Part shown: positions 8,959-17,890 of the stretch, in pieces
How positions within the stretch are numbered: the stretch's first letter is position 1
Layout of the letters: every line of letters begins with the position of its first letter
Notes under the pieces: generated by a model
Seen by the model: only the letters and a program-made list of their open reading frames with translations
The model's database searches: none
What the model was told of the DNA's origin: nothing
Source: Arthrobacter sp. APC 3897
GTDB lineage: Bacteria; Actinomycetota; Actinomycetes; Actinomycetales; Micrococcaceae
DNA length: 64,000 nt
Direction of reading: 5' to 3'
NCBI RefSeq assembly: GCF_030407495.1
Contig: NZ_JASDDG010000026.1
Coordinates: 1 to 64,000, forward strand
Made by a program: the position numbers and the translations under genes

Positions 8959-10263
8959 ATGAAAAAGAAACCCGCCTTCCGGACCGCTGCCGTCCGTGTC
9001 ATATGTGCCTTTGTCCTTGCATCCGTTGCCGTTCCGGGAAGCGCTGCAGCCGCCGCGTACCCGGCGCGCGGAACCGTTGCCGTACCGGCGGGTGAGATGC
9101 AGCAGCCGGAGGTTCCCGACCTGCCTCCCGCAGCTCCGGACACCCCCAAACCCGACCCCGCTCTTTTGTCTCCCGAGGCGGCTCAGGCATCGGTTGATGC
9201 GGCAGCCGCCGCGGCCGGCGCCGCCGCTTCCGGTGCAGCCGTTCCTGATGCATCAGTGGAAGCGGTCCGGAGCGATGCCTTCGCTTCGGCAGTGTTTGAC
9301 CTGATGAATGCCAAGCGCCGCGCGGCGGGGGTTCCCGCATTGATTTGGCACCAGCAGATTGCTGACGGTTCCCAGGGCTGGGCGAACCATTTGCGGGTTG
9401 CCACGGCGGATCCGTACTTTGACTGGAACGGCATTCACCGGCCCGATGCCGGCCTGTCCGTCATTCCCGCCGGTGCCAACTGGTACGGGGAAATCATCGC
9501 CTTCAATTTCTCAGCTGCGTCCGTGGTGGATTGGTGGATGAACTCTCCCGCCCACCGGGCCGCGATGCTGGATCCGCGGGAGACCCATGCCGGGGTGGGC
9601 TACGTAGTACCCACCAGCGGACCGTACAAGGGGTGGCATCTGGTGGTCTCCAACCTGGCCGGATACCCCAAGACTGCTCCGCCCGCTCCGGTGTCTCCGT
9701 TCAGTGATCTGCAGAGCGGGCAGCAGTTCCTGCCCGATATGAACTGGATGCACGCCAAGCGCGTTTCCACCGGATGGGCGGAAAAGAATGGAACCAAGAC
9801 CTACCGTCCTTTTGAAGCAGTAACCCGGGAAGCAATGGCAGCTTTTATGTATCGGCTTTCCGGCTCACCGGCCTATACTCCACCGAATAAATCTCCTTTC
9901 ACGGATGTAAAAACTTCGCATCCTTATTATAAAGAGATAGCGTGGTTGTCAGCCAGGAAGATATCCACGGGCTGGAAGCAGAAAGACGGCACGCAGGAAT
10001 TTCGTCCGGGTACTTCGGTAACCAGGGATGCCATGGCTGCATTTATGTACCGGCTAAAGGGATCGCCAAAATACGCGGCACCGAAAACATCGCCCTTTAC
10101 CGACGTTCACAAATCCCACCAGTTCTATAAAGAAATCTCCTGGGCCGCCGCCGAGGGTGTCTCCACCGGCTGGCCCGCCGCAGGCGGCGCGTCCGAGTAC
10201 CGGCCGGAGCAAACCATCGCCCGTGACGCCATGGCTGCATTCATGAAGCGCTGGGCTTCCTAG
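8959..10263 (+). CDS. Secreted CAP (SCP/PR1) domain protein with three SLH-like repeats
   Basis: 434 aa with a Sec signal peptide (MKKKPAFRTAAVRVI..., cleavage near residue 33 after GSAAAAA). An Ala/Pro-rich linker precedes a CAP domain (about residues 110-240): FDLMNAKRRAAGVPAL, WANHLR, NWYGEIIAFN, VVDWWMNSPAHRAAML and GVGYV, including the His/Glu residues typical of this fold. C-terminal residues 250-434 carry three SLH-like repeats of the same type as the GH25 protein upstream, so both products probably decorate the wall by one mechanism. The last third has more AT-rich codons (9890-10130) than its neighbours. Function of bacterial CAP proteins is largely unknown. Confidence 0.9.
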   Translation: MKKKPAFRTAAVRVICAFVLASVAVPGSAAAAAYPARGTVAVPAGEMQQPEVPDLPPAAPDTPKPDPALLSPEAAQASVDAAAAAAGAAASGAAVPDASVEAVRSDAFASAVFDLMNAKRRAAGVPALIWHQQIADGSQGWANHLRVATADPYFDWNGIHRPDAGLSVIPAGANWYGEIIAFNFSAASVVDWWMNSPAHRAAMLDPRETHAGVGYVVPTSGPYKGWHLVVSNLAGYPKTAPPAPVSPFSDLQSGQQFLPDMNWMHAKRVSTGWAEKNGTKTYRPFEAVTREAMAAFMYRLSGSPAYTPPNKSPFTDVKTSHPYYKEIAWLSARKISTGWKQKDGTQEFRPGTSVTRDAMAAFMYRLKGSPKYAAPKTSPFTDVHKSHQFYKEISWAAAEGVSTGWPAAGGASEYRPEQTIARDAMAAFMKRWAS

Positions 10264-10297
10264 CGCTTTCTGCCCTGCGTTCCCCGGGGGGTCAACT

Positions 10298-10328
10298 GAC
10301 CCCGCAGCCGCAAGCCGGCCGCGGGGTC
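10298..10328. terminator. Bidirectional hairpin between convergent genes
   Basis: GACCCCGC (10298-10305) pairs with GCGGGGTC (10321-10328). A second small repeat GGGGTCA-AC-TGACCCC overlaps it at 10287-10302. It sits between the CAP gene and the convergent epimerase gene. Confidence 0.6.
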
Positions 10329-10342
10329 AGCCGGCCGTGGGG

Positions 10343-11323
10343 TCAGCCGGCCGCAGCGGCCAGCCGGTCCGAGAGGGCCATGAAGTCCTGATCAAGTACT
10401 TGTGCCTCGGGGTGGGCGTCATACCAGGCAAGGATTTCCGCCGCACCCTGAACAAAGGGGATTCGGGCGGCAAACCCGGGGACCAGCGACTTGATCTTGG
10501 AGTTGTCGAAGATAACCGAGTGGGATTTGTCGCCCAGCAGGCCCGGCCCGCGTCCGGGGTCGAGAGCGGCAATGGTGTCAGAGGGAACATGCACCAGCCT
10601 CGGCTCAGGCACACCGGCTGCCGCCGCCAGAATCCGGTAGATCTCGTTCCACGGCAGGAACTCATCCGAGGTGATGGTGTAGCTGTCTCCCACCGCCGCC
10701 GGCCGGCCCAGCAGGCCGGTAAAGGCACGGGCAAAGTCCCTGCTGTGCGTCAGGGTCCACAAGGAGGTGCCGTCGCCGTGGACCAGCACGGGCAGGCCGG
10801 CACGCATCCGGTGCAGGTCCGTCCACCCTCCCGTGAGCGGAATCATGGTCCGGTCATAGGTGTGGGAAGGGCGAACCACGGTTCCGGGGAACCCCTCGTC
10901 CCGGTAAGCGGCGGTGAGCAGGTCCTCGCAGGCAATCTTGTCCCGCGAGTACTGCCAGAAGGGATTGCGCAGCGGCGTGGACTCCAGGATGGGCAGCCGG
11001 GCCGGCGGTTTCTGATAGGCCGAGGCCGAGCTGATGAACACATACTGGCCGGTGCGGCCGCGGAAGAGATCCATGCTCGCCGCCAGCTGCTCCGGAACAA
11101 ACGAGATGAAGTCTGCAACGGCGTCGAACTCCCGTCCGGACAGGACTTCGGCAGCCGCCTCCGGATTTCGGATGTCTGCGTGCAGAACCTCGGCTCCGGC
11201 AGGGGCAGGCCGGACGGTGGAGGCTCCCCGGTTGAGAAGGGTGACCCGGTGGCCCAGCTCGGCTGCATGCCCGGCCACGGCGGAGCTAATGACCCCGGTT
11301 CCGCCGATGAGAAGAATGTCCAT
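10343..11323 (-). CDS. NAD-dependent epimerase/dehydratase family protein
   Basis: 326 aa from the ATG at 11323 with GGGAG upstream. N-terminal MDILLIGGTGVISSAVAGH is the GxxGxxG Rossmann site of the extended SDR/epimerase group. SSASAYQKP supplies the Ser/Tyr area, and the C-terminus has a substrate domain with VVRPSHTYD. Resembles the reductase-like members acting on nucleotide sugars or small metabolites; no sugar-pathway genes are adjacent, so substrate is open. Confidence 0.88.
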   Translation of the reverse strand: MDILLIGGTGVISSAVAGHAAELGHRVTLLNRGASTVRPAPAGAEVLHADIRNPEAAAEVLSGREFDAVADFISFVPEQLAASMDLFRGRTGQYVFISSASAYQKPPARLPILESTPLRNPFWQYSRDKIACEDLLTAAYRDEGFPGTVVRPSHTYDRTMIPLTGGWTDLHRMRAGLPVLVHGDGTSLWTLTHSRDFARAFTGLLGRPAAVGDSYTITSDEFLPWNEIYRILAAAAGVPEPRLVHVPSDTIAALDPGRGPGLLGDKSHSVIFDNSKIKSLVPGFAARIPFVQGAAEILAWYDAHPEAQVLDQDFMALSDRLAAAAG

Positions 11324-11364
11324 GTGTGCTCCCTGCTCGGATCCAACGGCTGCCGGGAGCCAGT

Positions 11365-11703
11365 CTACGGAGTATCGGCTTCTGCGCCACCGGTGCGCTC
11401 GCCAAGGCCCGATTTTCGGCCGCCGCTGCTGCGCCGGGTGACCGCTGATGCCCACACCCATGTGGCGCGCCGAATGCCGCCATCAGTCCACAGCACCTGG
11501 ACTGCCCTGGCATTCCAGGTGCAGGCTTCACCCTTGACGCGCTCAGCGGAACCGGGAAACCGGATCCAGGCCCAGACCGGAATCCCCGGCACCGACGTGG
11601 CGGCGGGATGGTGTTCAAAGTCCAGCTCTTCGGGAGTGAGTCCAATCGGCTCCGCGCGCCTGGCGTAGCGGGCGGCGATCCGAGCTGCCGCATCCTGATC
11701 CAT
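11365..11703 (-). CDS. Hypothetical protein (112 aa)
   Basis: 112 aa from the ATG at 11703, beginning MDQDAAARIAARYARR. The protein has a short N-terminal helix, a probable beta-rich middle (WAWIRFPGSAERVKG, QVLWTD) and an Arg/Gly-rich tail. No family is recognised with certainty; similar small proteins next to SRAP genes occur in Micrococcaceae as uncharacterised proteins. Transcribed divergently from the SRAP gene and 41 bases upstream of the epimerase on the same strand. Confidence 0.65.
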   Translation of the reverse strand: MDQDAAARIAARYARRAEPIGLTPEELDFEHHPAATSVPGIPVWAWIRFPGSAERVKGEACTWNARAVQVLWTDGGIRRATWVWASAVTRRSSGGRKSGLGERTGGAEADTP

Positions 11704-11775
11704 ACTTAAAAGTAGAACACATATTCGAATGCGGGTGCCTCTGGAGTTCTCCGCTGCGGCGGGCACAATGGGACC

Positions 11776-12513
11776 ATGTGCGGACGATATGTGATGGCGA
11801 AGGCAACGCCGGACCTGGTGGCGGCCTTTGCCGCGGAACAGGCTGTGGGGGAGGACGTGGCTCCGTCCTGGAACGTGGCGCCCACCGACAATGTGCGCAT
11901 CGTCACCGAGCGCACCCATCGCAGGGACGGGGACGACGACGGCGGCAGCCGGCCTGCCGCGGTCCGGCGGCTGGCTACAGCCAAGTGGGGGTTGGTGCCG
12001 GCATGGGCGAAGGATCCCAAAATCGGATCCCGGATGATTAATGCCCGCCGGGAAACGGTGCTGGAAAAGCCGGCGTTCCGTAAGGCCGCCGTGAAGCGCC
12101 GGGCGCTGGTGCCTGCTGACGGCTACTACGAATGGGAGAAGTCGGGCGGGGCCAAGATTCCTACGTACCTGTACTCGCCGTCCGAGGATCCGCTGGCCTT
12201 CGCCGGCCTGTATGAGTTCTGGCCTGACCCGTCACTGCCCGAAGACCATGAGCATAAATGGCTGCTGAGCTTCACCATCATCACCACCGAAGCAGGCGAT
12301 GCACTGGGGCATATCCATGACCGCACTCCGCTGATCGTTCCCCCGGATCTCTACGCGGACTGGCTGGACCCGCAGCTGACGGAATCTGCGGACGTGCAGC
12401 AGCTGCTGGACGCCATGCCGGAACCGGTGCTGACGCCGCGGGTGGTTTCCAGCGACGTCAACTCGGTGCGCAACAACGGGCCGGAGCTGATCCTCCCGGC
12501 ACAGGGGGCCTAG
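11776..12513 (+). CDS. SOS response-associated peptidase (SRAP/YedK family)
   Basis: 245 aa. The protein begins MCGRYVMAK; Cys2 is the catalytic residue that crosslinks to abasic sites in single-stranded DNA after Met removal. Other SRAP signatures are WNVAPTDNVRIV (about residue 36), KIGSRMINARRETV (about 85), FRKAAVKRRALVPADGYYEW (about 100) and ALGHIHDRTPLIV (about 178; active-site His). The family protects abasic sites at replication forks. Intact and of usual length. Confidence 0.95.
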   Translation: MCGRYVMAKATPDLVAAFAAEQAVGEDVAPSWNVAPTDNVRIVTERTHRRDGDDDGGSRPAAVRRLATAKWGLVPAWAKDPKIGSRMINARRETVLEKPAFRKAAVKRRALVPADGYYEWEKSGGAKIPTYLYSPSEDPLAFAGLYEFWPDPSLPEDHEHKWLLSFTIITTEAGDALGHIHDRTPLIVPPDLYADWLDPQLTESADVQQLLDAMPEPVLTPRVVSSDVNSVRNNGPELILPAQGA

Positions 12514-12555
12514 CGGGGCGGGAAGGGATCCACCCCGCCTCCCGCCCGCTGCCCG

Positions 12556-13524
12556 TCACCAGGCGTAATCCTCCGGGGCGGTCCGGTGGCCGGGGAAAAT
12601 GGTGTCGAGCCTGGCGAGCGCCTCTGCGTCGAGCTCCGTGTCCAGAGCCTTCAGTGCGTCGTCGAGCTGGGCCTGAATCCGCGGCCCGACAATTGGAGCG
12701 GTGACGGCGGGCTGGTGCAGCAGCCAGGCCAGCGCCAGGATGCCGGGGGCAACGCCGAGTTCATCGGCGAAGTCCTCGTACCGGACCAGCGCTTCCCGGT
12801 GGGTTTCCAGGGCTTCCTTTGCCCGTCCCTCCGTGCGTCTGCCGCCCTGCTCGGTTTTCTTGATTACCCCGCCGAGCAGGCCGCCTTCCAGCGGCGACCA
12901 CGGCAGCAGCCCCAGGCCGTACTGTTGGGCCGCCGGTATCACTTCCAGCTCCACGGCACGGGTGATCAGGTTGTAGATGCTTTGCTCACTGACCAGCCCG
13001 GTGAAGTTCCGGCGCCGGGCGGCCTCCTGGGCGCGGGCAATGTGCCAGCCGGCAAAGTTTGAACTGCCGTTGTAGATGATTTTGCCCTGCTGGACCGCCA
13101 CGTCCATGGCCTGCCAGATCTCGTCCCAGGGAGTGTTCCGGTCAATGTGGTGGAACTGGTAGAGGTCAATGTAGTCGGTTTGCAGCCGCTTCAGGCTGGC
13201 ATCCAGGGCGCGGCGGATATTCAGTGCGGACAGGAACGTGTCATTGGGGCGTTCGCTCATGGACCCGTACAGCTTGGTGGCAATGACCGTGTCCTCGCGC
13301 CGGCCGCCGCCCTTGGCGAACCAGCGGCCCACAATCTCTTCGGTCCAGCCTTTCTTGTCCCAGCCGTAGACGTTGGCGGTATCAAAAAAGTTGATGCCTG
13401 CCTCCCGGGCGGAGTCCATGATGGCATGGGCGTCCGCTTCCTCGGTTTTGGGGCCGAAATTCATGGTGCCCAGGCACAGGCGGGAGACGCTGAGGCCGGA
13501 GCGGCCCAGGTGGGTGTACTGCAT
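12556..13524 (-). CDS. Aldo/keto reductase (YajO/Tas-like)
   Basis: 322 aa from the ATG at 13524, preceded by GAGGATTCCTCT; the open frame continues upstream to 13680 without a start context. MQYTHLGRSGLSVSRLCLGTMNFG is the typical N-terminus; the catalytic tetrad is visible as Asp in FFDTANVYG, Lys in VIATKLYG and His in YQFHHIDR. C-terminal GPRIQAQLDDALKA binds the nucleotide. NADPH-dependent carbonyl reductase; substrate unknown. Divergent from a second aldo/keto reductase gene with about 160 bases between. Confidence 0.92.
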   Translation of the reverse strand: MQYTHLGRSGLSVSRLCLGTMNFGPKTEEADAHAIMDSAREAGINFFDTANVYGWDKKGWTEEIVGRWFAKGGGRREDTVIATKLYGSMSERPNDTFLSALNIRRALDASLKRLQTDYIDLYQFHHIDRNTPWDEIWQAMDVAVQQGKIIYNGSSNFAGWHIARAQEAARRRNFTGLVSEQSIYNLITRAVELEVIPAAQQYGLGLLPWSPLEGGLLGGVIKKTEQGGRRTEGRAKEALETHREALVRYEDFADELGVAPGILALAWLLHQPAVTAPIVGPRIQAQLDDALKALDTELDAEALARLDTIFPGHRTAPEDYAW

Positions 13525-13683
13525 AGAGGAATCCTCACGTAGTGGATGGCTGAGCACGCGGTCCCGGGCAGCGGGACCGCTGATGCAGGACCCATTGTGC
13601 TCGTCCGGGGACTCCCCGGCTAGGGGTATCCAACAGTTCCTGCAGGAAATAGGGTGGCGCCCAAACACGATGAAAGGCACTCA

Positions 13684-14520
13684 ATGACGCAGGACCATGT
13701 CCCGGGACTGGATCTCAACAACGGGGTCCGCATTCCGCAGCTGGGCTACGGAGTCTTCCAGATTCCCCCGGAGAACACCCAGGAAGCCGTCGAAAGTGCC
13801 CTCGAGGCGGGCTACCGGCACATCGACACGGCCGCCGGATACAGAAACGAAGCGGCAGTGGGAGCCGCCGTCGCAGCCTCCGGGATTGCCCGTGAGGACC
13901 TCTTCATCACCACCAAACTCCGCAACGGGGACCAGGCACGGGCGCGTGCGGCGTTCGAGGACAGCCGGGAAGCGCTGGGCCTGGAGCAGGTGGATCTGTA
14001 CCTGATCCACTGGCCGGTTCCCTCGCAGGGACTGTATCTGCAGGCCTGGCAGGACCTGGAACAGATCTACTCTGACGGGCTGGCCCGCGCCATCGGTGTT
14101 TCCAACTTCCTGCCCGAGCATCTGGAAGAACTCACCCGGGCCGCAAATGTTCCGCCCGCCGTCAACCAGATCGAACTGCACCCCACCTTCCAGCAGCGGG
14201 CGCTCGCGGATGCTTCCCGCCGCCACGGCATGGCGGTTGAGGCTTACAGTCCGCTGGGGCAAAGCGGGGATCTGACGAACAGCACGGTGATCGAGATAGC
14301 AGCCCGTCACCATGCAACACCGGCGCAGGTGGTGCTGGCCTGGCACCTGGCGTCCGGCAACATTGTCATCCCCAAAACTGCCACCCCGGAGCGGATGCGG
14401 GAAAACCTCGCTTCGGTGAGCGTGGAGCTCTCTCCCCTCGACATGGAGCAGATCAACGATCTCGACGCCGGCAGGAGGATCGGAGCGGACCCCGCCACCG
14501 CGGCCTTCAGCCAGTACTGA
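13684..14520 (+). CDS. Aldo/keto reductase (2,5-diketo-D-gluconate reductase-like)
   Basis: 278 aa from the ATG at 13684, which begins MTQDHVPGLDLNNGVRIPQ. AKR5-type features: IDTAAGYRNEAAVG (catalytic Asp and Tyr), FITTKLRNGD (Lys), DLYLIHWPVP (His), GVSNFLPEHLEEL, NQIELHP and IPKTATPERMREN (NADPH-binding). Short cytosolic enzyme reducing aldehydes or ketones; despite the usual annotation, natural substrates vary. Divergent from the other reductase; the two belong to different AKR subfamilies and are not a duplication. Confidence 0.92.
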   Translation: MTQDHVPGLDLNNGVRIPQLGYGVFQIPPENTQEAVESALEAGYRHIDTAAGYRNEAAVGAAVAASGIAREDLFITTKLRNGDQARARAAFEDSREALGLEQVDLYLIHWPVPSQGLYLQAWQDLEQIYSDGLARAIGVSNFLPEHLEELTRAANVPPAVNQIELHPTFQQRALADASRRHGMAVEAYSPLGQSGDLTNSTVIEIAARHHATPAQVVLAWHLASGNIVIPKTATPERMRENLASVSVELSPLDMEQINDLDAGRRIGADPATAAFSQY

Positions 14521-14587
14521 CGGAAGGCCGCTGAAGGCCGCTGATGTAGCCTGAGACACACACCTGATCCACAAGGAGGGCACATCT

Positions 14588-15376
14588 GTGGCCGAGTCGT
14601 ATTACCGCGCCCTGGGCGAGGAAACTTTTGAATCCACCATCCACACGCAGGGCGCCTGGAATGAGCACGAACAGCACATGGCTCCCGTGGCCGGCCTGCT
14701 GGCCCACGCGCTGGAAACGTGCAGTCCGCGGCCGGATATGCGCGTGGCACGGATCGGCTACGACATTCTCGGCGTCATCCCCCGCGGCACCTTCGACGTG
14801 CGGACCAAGGTGCTGCGCCCGGGGCGCACCATCGAACTGCTGGAGGCAGAGCTGATTGCCGGCGGCCGGACGGCGGTGCGCGCCACCGCCTGGCGGCTGG
14901 CGGTGGGATCCACCGGCGAAGTGGCAGCCCTGGAAGATGCTCCCATGCCCGGACCGGACGGGCTGGAAGAGGCCCGCGGCATGACGCAGTGGCCGGGGGA
15001 TTTCATTGGATCGCTGGACTTCCGTGCCGTGCCGGGCCTGCGACCGGGCCGCGGCCAGGTGTGGATCCGCACTCCCTATTCCATGCTGGAGGGGGAAACG
15101 ACGTCGGACCTGGTGCGCCTGGTGGGCCTGGTGGACACCGCCAACGGCATTGCGGCCCGGGTTCCGCCGGGCGGGGACAGTTACATGTTCCCCAACGTGG
15201 ATCTGCAGATCCACCTTCACCGGGCACCCCGGGGGGAATGGCTGGGGCTGGATACCCGCGTCACGTTTGGAACCGACGGCATAGGACTGACTTCCTCCGT
15301 GCTGCATGACGAGCAGGGCCCCTTCGGCCGCAGCGAGCAGATCCTGACCGTGCGCCGGCTCGGCGGACAGGCCTAG
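14588..15376 (+). CDS. Acyl-CoA thioesterase-like (TesB-type double hotdog) protein
   Basis: 262 aa, GTG start with AAGGAGG six to seven bases upstream. The sequence begins AESYYRALGEETFESTIHTQGAWNEHEQH style and has two hotdog-like halves: the first with VARIGYDILGVIPRG and the second with DTANGIAARV and NVDLQIHLHR. This is the thioesterase family of actinobacterial acyl-CoA hydrolases. It is followed after 5 bases by a lipoate ligase-like gene, so they probably form an operon (14588-16188). Confidence 0.8.
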   Translation: MAESYYRALGEETFESTIHTQGAWNEHEQHMAPVAGLLAHALETCSPRPDMRVARIGYDILGVIPRGTFDVRTKVLRPGRTIELLEAELIAGGRTAVRATAWRLAVGSTGEVAALEDAPMPGPDGLEEARGMTQWPGDFIGSLDFRAVPGLRPGRGQVWIRTPYSMLEGETTSDLVRLVGLVDTANGIAARVPPGGDSYMFPNVDLQIHLHRAPRGEWLGLDTRVTFGTDGIGLTSSVLHDEQGPFGRSEQILTVRRLGGQA

Positions 15377-15381
15377 CAACC

Positions 15382-16188
15382 GTGTCCGGTGACCCTTTCC
15401 GTCCTGCCCGCGGAGCCGCTGCTTCAGCGCCGCTCACGGTGGTGAGGCAGGAACAGAGCCTGGGCGCGGCGGAAGATCTGGACTTCGCGCTCAGGATGCT
15501 GGATGCGGCCAAGCGGGGGGAGCTGGGGCCGACGCTCCGCGTCTACCGCCCGCTGCCCACCGTGGCCCTGGGCCAGCGCGACGCCCGCCTGCCCGGCTTT
15601 GACGACGCTGTGCGGGCCTGCCGTGCGCAGGGCTTTGAGCCGCTGGTGCGCAAGGCCGGGGGGCGCGCGGCGGCCTACCACCAGGGCTGCCTCGTGGTGG
15701 ACCATGTGGAGCCCGGAACCAATGCCGTGGCAGGATCACTTGCCCGGTTTGCCGCCTTCGGTGACATGTATGCCTCGGCGCTGCGGCGGGCCGGTGCCGA
15801 TGCGGCGGTGGGCGAAATACCCGGGGAGTACTGTCCAGGCGAGTTCACCGTCCACGGCACCACTCCCGGCGGCCGAAAAATCAAGCTCGTCGGCACGGCG
15901 CAGCGCGTGGTCTCCGGTGCCTGGCTCTTTTCCTCCGTGTTTGTGGTGCAGGATGCCGCGCCCCTGCGGCAGGTCCTGGACCAGTGCTACGCGGCACTGG
16001 GCCTGGACTGGAATCCGGACACGGCCGGCGCCGCGGAGGATACCGGCACCGTTGACCTGGACGGTGTCGAAGCGGCCCTGATGGAGGCTTATGCTGCCCG
16101 AGGCCCGCTGGATGTTGGTGATTTCGGGACCCTGGGGCGGGACCTGCATCCTGCCGCCACGGTGTCCGGTGCCACTGCAGTCCAGTGA
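15382..16188 (+). CDS. Lipoate--protein ligase A-like protein (BPL/LplA family)
   Basis: 268 aa, GTG start 5 bases after the thioesterase stop. The BPL/LPL transferase fold is shown by LRVYRPLPTVALGQRD, GFEPLVRKAGGRAAAYHQG (lipoyl/AMP-binding loop), AVGEIPGEYCPGEFTVHG and KLVGTAQRVVSGAWLFSSVF (KxxGxAQRxxxxA signature). Members transfer lipoate or octanoate to E2/H-protein lysines; actinobacterial short forms often lack tested activity. The upstream thioesterase could be coupled functionally through acyl-CoA/ACP metabolism, which is inference. Confidence 0.85.
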   Translation: MSGDPFRPARGAAASAPLTVVRQEQSLGAAEDLDFALRMLDAAKRGELGPTLRVYRPLPTVALGQRDARLPGFDDAVRACRAQGFEPLVRKAGGRAAAYHQGCLVVDHVEPGTNAVAGSLARFAAFGDMYASALRRAGADAAVGEIPGEYCPGEFTVHGTTPGGRKIKLVGTAQRVVSGAWLFSSVFVVQDAAPLRQVLDQCYAALGLDWNPDTAGAAEDTGTVDLDGVEAALMEAYAARGPLDVGDFGTLGRDLHPAATVSGATAVQ

Positions 16189-16248
16189 TTTCTGCGGTGG
16201 TCAGTAAGCTGAGTGATGGATCTGCACGCGAGGAACGAAGGAGAGACG

Positions 16249-17034
16249 TTGGCAAAGAACAGCATTGAGAACACGACACTGAGGCTGAGGGCTGTTTTGG
16301 AGGTCCTGGCGGCGGAGGATCCGTCCGTCGAGCGCCGCATCAGCAGGGGAGAAGTCCTTTCCGCCGCTGTGACCCGGGTGCCCTTCACCGGCAGCGAGGC
16401 GGAAGTACTGGCCAGCGGGGCGGCACGCGGAGAACGCGCGCTGTCCAACGCCAGCAGCAAGCTGGTCAAGGCAGGCTGGATCACCAAGGAAGGCAGGGCC
16501 GGCTGGAGCATCACCGCCGCCGGACGCCGGGCACTTCAGGATTTCCCGGACACCGCCGGTCTGCTGGCCGCCATGAACGGCAAGGCTCCGGCCGCCGCTT
16601 CACCCGCAGCAGCCGCTGACGTGGAGGAAGTTATTGAAGAAGCGCTGCAGGAAGCTGCGGCCATGCCCGAAATTCCGCAGGAACCGCACGGGGCCCACGA
16701 GTCCGCCGAACTGGCCGAACCCTCCTTTCCGCAGCCGGACGCCGTCGTTATTGCCGGCACCATGGGCAGCGCCCTGGGCCAGGCGGACTGGGATCCTGCC
16801 GCTCTCCAGCTCACATTTGACCGCAGCGATGAGCTCTGGAAGCTCACTGCGGACCTTCCCGCGGGCCACTATGACTACAAGGTGGCGCTGGACGGCTCGT
16901 GGGATGAGAACTACGGGCAGCACGGACACCGGGACGGCGCCAACATCACCATGGCGCACGATGGCGGCCCGCTGACGTTCCTGTATGACCACGCAACGCA
17001 CATTGTGGTCACCAAGCCGGACGTCAGCGCCTGA
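16249..17034 (+). CDS. Protein with C-terminal pullulanase X25/CBM-like domain
   Basis: 261 aa if translation starts at TTG 16249, favoured by AAGGAGA directly upstream; an ATG at 16213 or 16216 would add 11-12 residues without a ribosome site. Residues 1-110 are helical and resemble a winged-helix (ERRISRGEVLSAAVTRVP... GWITKEGRAGWSITAAGRRAL). An Ala/Glu linker follows. Residues 165-250 are a beta-sandwich: IAGTMGSALGQADWDP, W-KLTADLPAGHYDYKVAL, WDENYG, like the X25/CBM48-type modules of pullulanases. A DNA-binding-like head joined to a glycan-binding-like tail is unusual; function unknown. Confidence 0.75.
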   Translation: MAKNSIENTTLRLRAVLEVLAAEDPSVERRISRGEVLSAAVTRVPFTGSEAEVLASGAARGERALSNASSKLVKAGWITKEGRAGWSITAAGRRALQDFPDTAGLLAAMNGKAPAAASPAAAADVEEVIEEALQEAAAMPEIPQEPHGAHESAELAEPSFPQPDAVVIAGTMGSALGQADWDPAALQLTFDRSDELWKLTADLPAGHYDYKVALDGSWDENYGQHGHRDGANITMAHDGGPLTFLYDHATHIVVTKPDVSA

Positions 17035-17056
17035 TCAGGTACTAGCTGACCGGGTA

Positions 17057-17890
17057 TCAGCGGTCCGCCGCTTCCGGCGAAAGCCCGTGCCGGTCCAGGA
17101 ACCCCAGCACTGTTTCGGCGAGCATCTGCCAGCCGTGGTCGATCACCAGGGAATGGCCGCTGCCTTCCAGTTCCGCATACTCGGTGACTGATGCCGAGGA
17201 GCGGTACCGGTGCGCAGCGGCCCGGACCACCGATGCCGGAACCACGCGGTCACGGCCTGCGCCCACCAGCAGCAGCGGGCCCCTGGCCGCGGCGGTGTCC
17301 ACCCGGACCGGCGTGCGCGGATTGAGGTTCGCCGTAGCGGCCTGGAACAGCGGGCGCCCCGGTGCCGGCATCACACAGGTGGCGTGCAGGTCATAGGCCT
17401 CGCGTACGGAAACGGCATTGGCAAAGTTCCGGCGAAAACGCTGCGGGGTTAGGCGGACAATTCTTCGCACATTCAACGGGTTACGCAGCACCGGAAACAG
17501 GGACGCCAGCTGGACAGGCGGCAACCGCAGGACACCGCGGAACTGAACGGGAGCAACCGCAACCGCCCCTGCCGCCAGCCCGCGGGCCAAAAGCTGCTGT
17601 GCCAGCAGCCCGCCAACGGAGTGCCCCACCAGCACCGGAGGGCGGGGGAGCCTTCCAATGAGTTCCGCGTAATGGCTCAGGGCTTCGGCCATTCCGGTTC
17701 CGGCCATCGGTTCCGGAAAGGCATTGGCTGCTGGAAGGCTTTCCGGCTCGCCGGGCCACGCCGGAGCCCACGGCGCGTAACCGCGTTCCTGAAAGAGCTC
17801 AAGCCACGGGTCCCAGCTGGTTGAGTGCAGCCACAATCCATGGATGAACACCACGGGGGGGGCGGTCCTCGAACTCCGGAGCGTCCGCAT
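17057..17890 (-). CDS. Alpha/beta hydrolase (probable 5' frameshift)
   Basis: 277 aa as an open frame from 17890, with PPVVFIHGLWLHSTSW (oxyanion region), LVGHSVGGLLAQ (nucleophile Ser elbow), RDRVVPASVV (acid) and GSGHSLVIDHGW (His). The start at 17890 has no ribosome site. A better start, ATG 17933 with GAGGAG eight bases upstream, lies in another frame that reads MTPVGSPPIPFAALDADAP and ends in a run of eight C; removing one C joins it in phase to VVFIHG. I infer a +1 indel in that homopolymer (17855-17862), either real or a sequencing error. Function: serine esterase/lipase-type hydrolase. Confidence 0.8.
   Translation of the reverse strand: MRTLRSSRTAPPVVFIHGLWLHSTSWDPWLELFQERGYAPWAPAWPGEPESLPAANAFPEPMAGTGMAEALSHYAELIGRLPRPPVLVGHSVGGLLAQQLLARGLAAGAVAVAPVQFRGVLRLPPVQLASLFPVLRNPLNVRRIVRLTPQRFRRNFANAVSVREAYDLHATCVMPAPGRPLFQAATANLNPRTPVRVDTAAARGPLLLVGAGRDRVVPASVVRAAAHRYRSSASVTEYAELEGSGHSLVIDHGWQMLAETVLGFLDRHGLSPEAADR

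Noticed and set aside
10337-11668. Plus-strand open frame of 443 codons over the epimerase gene
   Set aside because: Antisense shadow of the NAD-binding epimerase and the 112-aa gene; composition is Gly/Arg/Pro-rich without motifs.
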